In this document: positions 7,433-8,237 of the stretch, one piece after another
Position numbering within the stretch: position 1 is the first letter of the stretch
Layout of the letters: every line of letters starts with the position of its first letter
Source of the DNA: JBMTVN01 sp046047235
Lineage (GTDB): Bacteria; Verrucomicrobiota; Verrucomicrobiia; Limisphaerales; JAHDYP01
NCBI GenBank assembly: GCA_046047235.1
Contig: JBJOII010000216.1
Location: 1 to 8,237, forward strand
DNA: 8,237 bases
Direction: 5' to 3'
Translations under genes and position numbers: made by a program
Notes under the pieces: generated by a model
The model's input: the letters and a program-made list of their open reading frames with translations, nothing else
Database searches by the model: none
Told to the model about the DNA's origin: nothing

Positions 7433-7518
7433 GAAGCGCCAAAGGCTAAACAAACCCCCACCCCCATGACCAGCGCCGTTTTGAACCTAAACCACACCAA
7501 CCGAAGAGAATGGCCCAT
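7429..7518 (-). CDS. Possible 29-codon upstream ORF overlapping the lptD start
   Basis: An ATG at 7518-7516 opens a 29-residue frame whose TGA (7431-7429) overlaps the lptD ATG as ATGA, a layout typical of translational coupling. GGGGAG lies six bases before the ATG, a better Shine-Dalgarno than any for lptD itself. The peptide starts MGHSLRLVWFRFK and continues as a hydrophobic stretch ending AFGAS, so it resembles a membrane or signal peptide. Codons are G/T-rich like the neighbouring minus-strand genes, but any sequence on this strand would look so. It may be chance; no homologue is known to me. Confidence 0.22.
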   Translation of the reverse strand: MGHSLRLVWFRFKTALVMGVGVCLAFGAS

Positions 7519-7589
7519 GACCTGCTCCCCATATCCAGCAGCTAAAGAACACGCCCAAAGAAACCGATACTTAAACCATAGGTGCCTAT
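7433..7589. other. Divergent region between lptD and the 65-residue ORF
   Basis: This gap of about 157 bases should drive lptD leftward and the small ORF rightward. It holds the possible 29-codon ORF (7429-7518). I find AT-rich patches (for example GATACTTAAA at about 7566-7575) but no pair of boxes with good spacing in either direction, so no promoter is called. Confidence 0.4.
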
Positions 7590-7787
7590 ATGAGCCTCCA
7601 AACCATCACCAATTCTGGACACTCCAAACCCCACAAAGGCTCCGGCTATTACCTCATGGAACTCCGCCAACACGTCTCCGAGGAAAACCGGAACCGCAGG
7701 GAAAAACTCCTCATCAACGATTGGGCCGCCCCCAAAATCAATTTCCTCCCCATCCTCCAACGCCGACCCGGCTTCGGCCCCGAATAA
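7590..7787 (+). CDS. Small hypothetical protein, 65 residues
   Basis: Not recognised. The ATG at 7590 is the first start after an in-frame TAA (7572-7574), and AGGTG lies five bases upstream. The protein is soluble-looking: a polar, Gly/His/Lys-containing N-terminus (MSLQTITNSGHSKPHKGSGY), a charged probable helix (about 21-42, with ELRQHVSEENRNRREKLL), and a Trp- and Pro-containing tail ending RRPGFGPE. There is no signal peptide, membrane segment or Cys cluster. Codon third positions favour C as in lemA and the protease, which supports coding, but the whole strand is C-rich. It lies divergently from lptD and converges on the DUF4230 gene with only two bases between the stops. It could be a lineage-specific small protein. 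Confidence 0.55.
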   Translation: MSLQTITNSGHSKPHKGSGYYLMELRQHVSEENRNRREKLLINDWAAPKINFLPILQRRPGFGPE

Positions 7788-7789
7788 AC

Positions 7790-8237
7790 CTACTCCACAA
7801 ACTCCACCTCATACCCCATCCACCCCAGCATCCCCCGCAACTGGCTGCGCGCATTCTCACCCGCCTCCTCCATAATACCCGCATACCTCGCCGCACGCTC
7901 CATCTCCTCCACCGCCAACACCCTCGCCCGCTGCTCCAAATCCTTGTCAAACATCCGCAACATCCCCGTCGTACGCTCCACCACCCTCGTCTCCCCCTCG
8001 TCCAGATAAACCTCCGTCACCCTCGCCTCCGGTAACTTCAACTTCACTCGCTTCCCCTCCACCTCCAACGCCTCCACCCCCAGCCCCCCCAAATCCAACC
8101 CCGCCTTCACCACCCCGTGCGCCACCAGTAACACCCGGTTGTCCCCGTACCACTTCACATCCTCCACCACGACCACCTTCTCCATCACATACTTCACGGT
8201 CACATACTCCGACAACGCCTGAACCCGCTCCAGGATC
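7790..8237 (-). CDS. DUF4230 family protein (C-terminal part; 5' end outside window)
   Basis: The frame is open from the right edge (ILERVQALSEYVTVKYVMEK...) to the TAG at 7792-7790, giving 148 residues. A TTG near 8215 is possible as a start, but the conserved segment already begins before it, so the gene surely extends beyond the window. It matches the DUF4230 pattern: a VTVKY segment, then NRVLLVAHGVVKAGLDLGGL, a VKLKLPEARVTEVYLDEGET block, and a C-terminal helical region EQRARVLAVEEMERAARYAG with MLGWMGYEVEFVE at the end. DUF4230 proteins are usually N-terminally membrane-anchored with an extracytoplasmic or cytoplasmic domain of unknown function; the anchor would be in the missing part. 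Its stop is two bases from that of the convergent 65-residue ORF, leaving no room for a separate terminator. Confidence 0.85.
   Translation of the reverse strand, partial: ILERVQALSEYVTVKYVMEKVVVVEDVKWYGDNRVLLVAHGVVKAGLDLGGLGVEALEVEGKRVKLKLPEARVTEVYLDEGETRVVERTTGMLRMFDKDLEQRARVLAVEEMERAARYAGIMEEAGENARSQLRGMLGWMGYEVEFVE

Noticed and set aside
7466..8035. 189-codon plus-strand frame across the 65-residue ORF and DUF4230 gene
   Set aside because: Arg/Pro/His-rich shadow that runs antisense to a recognisable DUF4230 protein and out of frame with the small ORF.

Overview
The window reads as a chromosomal fragment of a Gram-negative, outer-membrane-bearing bacterium, most likely from the PVC group (Verrucomicrobiota is my best guess, from the style of the LptD and DUF4230 proteins and the base composition; no marker gene settles it). 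The DNA is GC-rich. The + strand is strikingly rich in C and A and poor in G and T throughout, whichever strand is coding. This suggests that the - strand is the replication leading strand here.

Layout, left to right: (1) positions 1-29 (-), the first codons of an unidentified gene that follows the next gene in its operon; (2) 41-2323 (-), a 760-residue membrane-anchored protein with a GATase-like/Rossmann-type domain and three membrane segments, preceded by a plausible sigma70-type promoter; (3) a 212-bp divergent intergenic region; (4) 2536-3141 (+), LemA; (5) 3175-5125 (+), an M48/HtpX-type membrane metalloprotease with a TerB-like C-terminal region, interrupted by a C22-A-C9 run that shifts the reading frame; (6) a 102-bp convergent gap built largely of 7-bp-phased tandem repeats; (7) 5228-7432 (-), the LPS-assembly outer-membrane protein LptD, with a possible 29-codon upstream ORF that overlaps its ATG; (8) 7590-7787 (+), a small unrecognised 65-residue gene; (9) 7790-8237 (-), the C-terminal part of a DUF4230 protein running off the right edge.

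Nearly everything that can be placed is envelope-related: LptD inserts lipopolysaccharide into the outer membrane, LemA and the M48 protease form a recurrent inner-membrane pair probably involved in protein quality control, and the 760-residue protein is an inner-membrane/periplasmic component. I see no mobile element, CRISPR array, RNA gene or defence system. The most notable items are the poly-C frameshift in the protease (phase-variable switch or sequencing artefact), the heptad repeat array, the very strong strand asymmetry, and the small ORF coupled to lptD.
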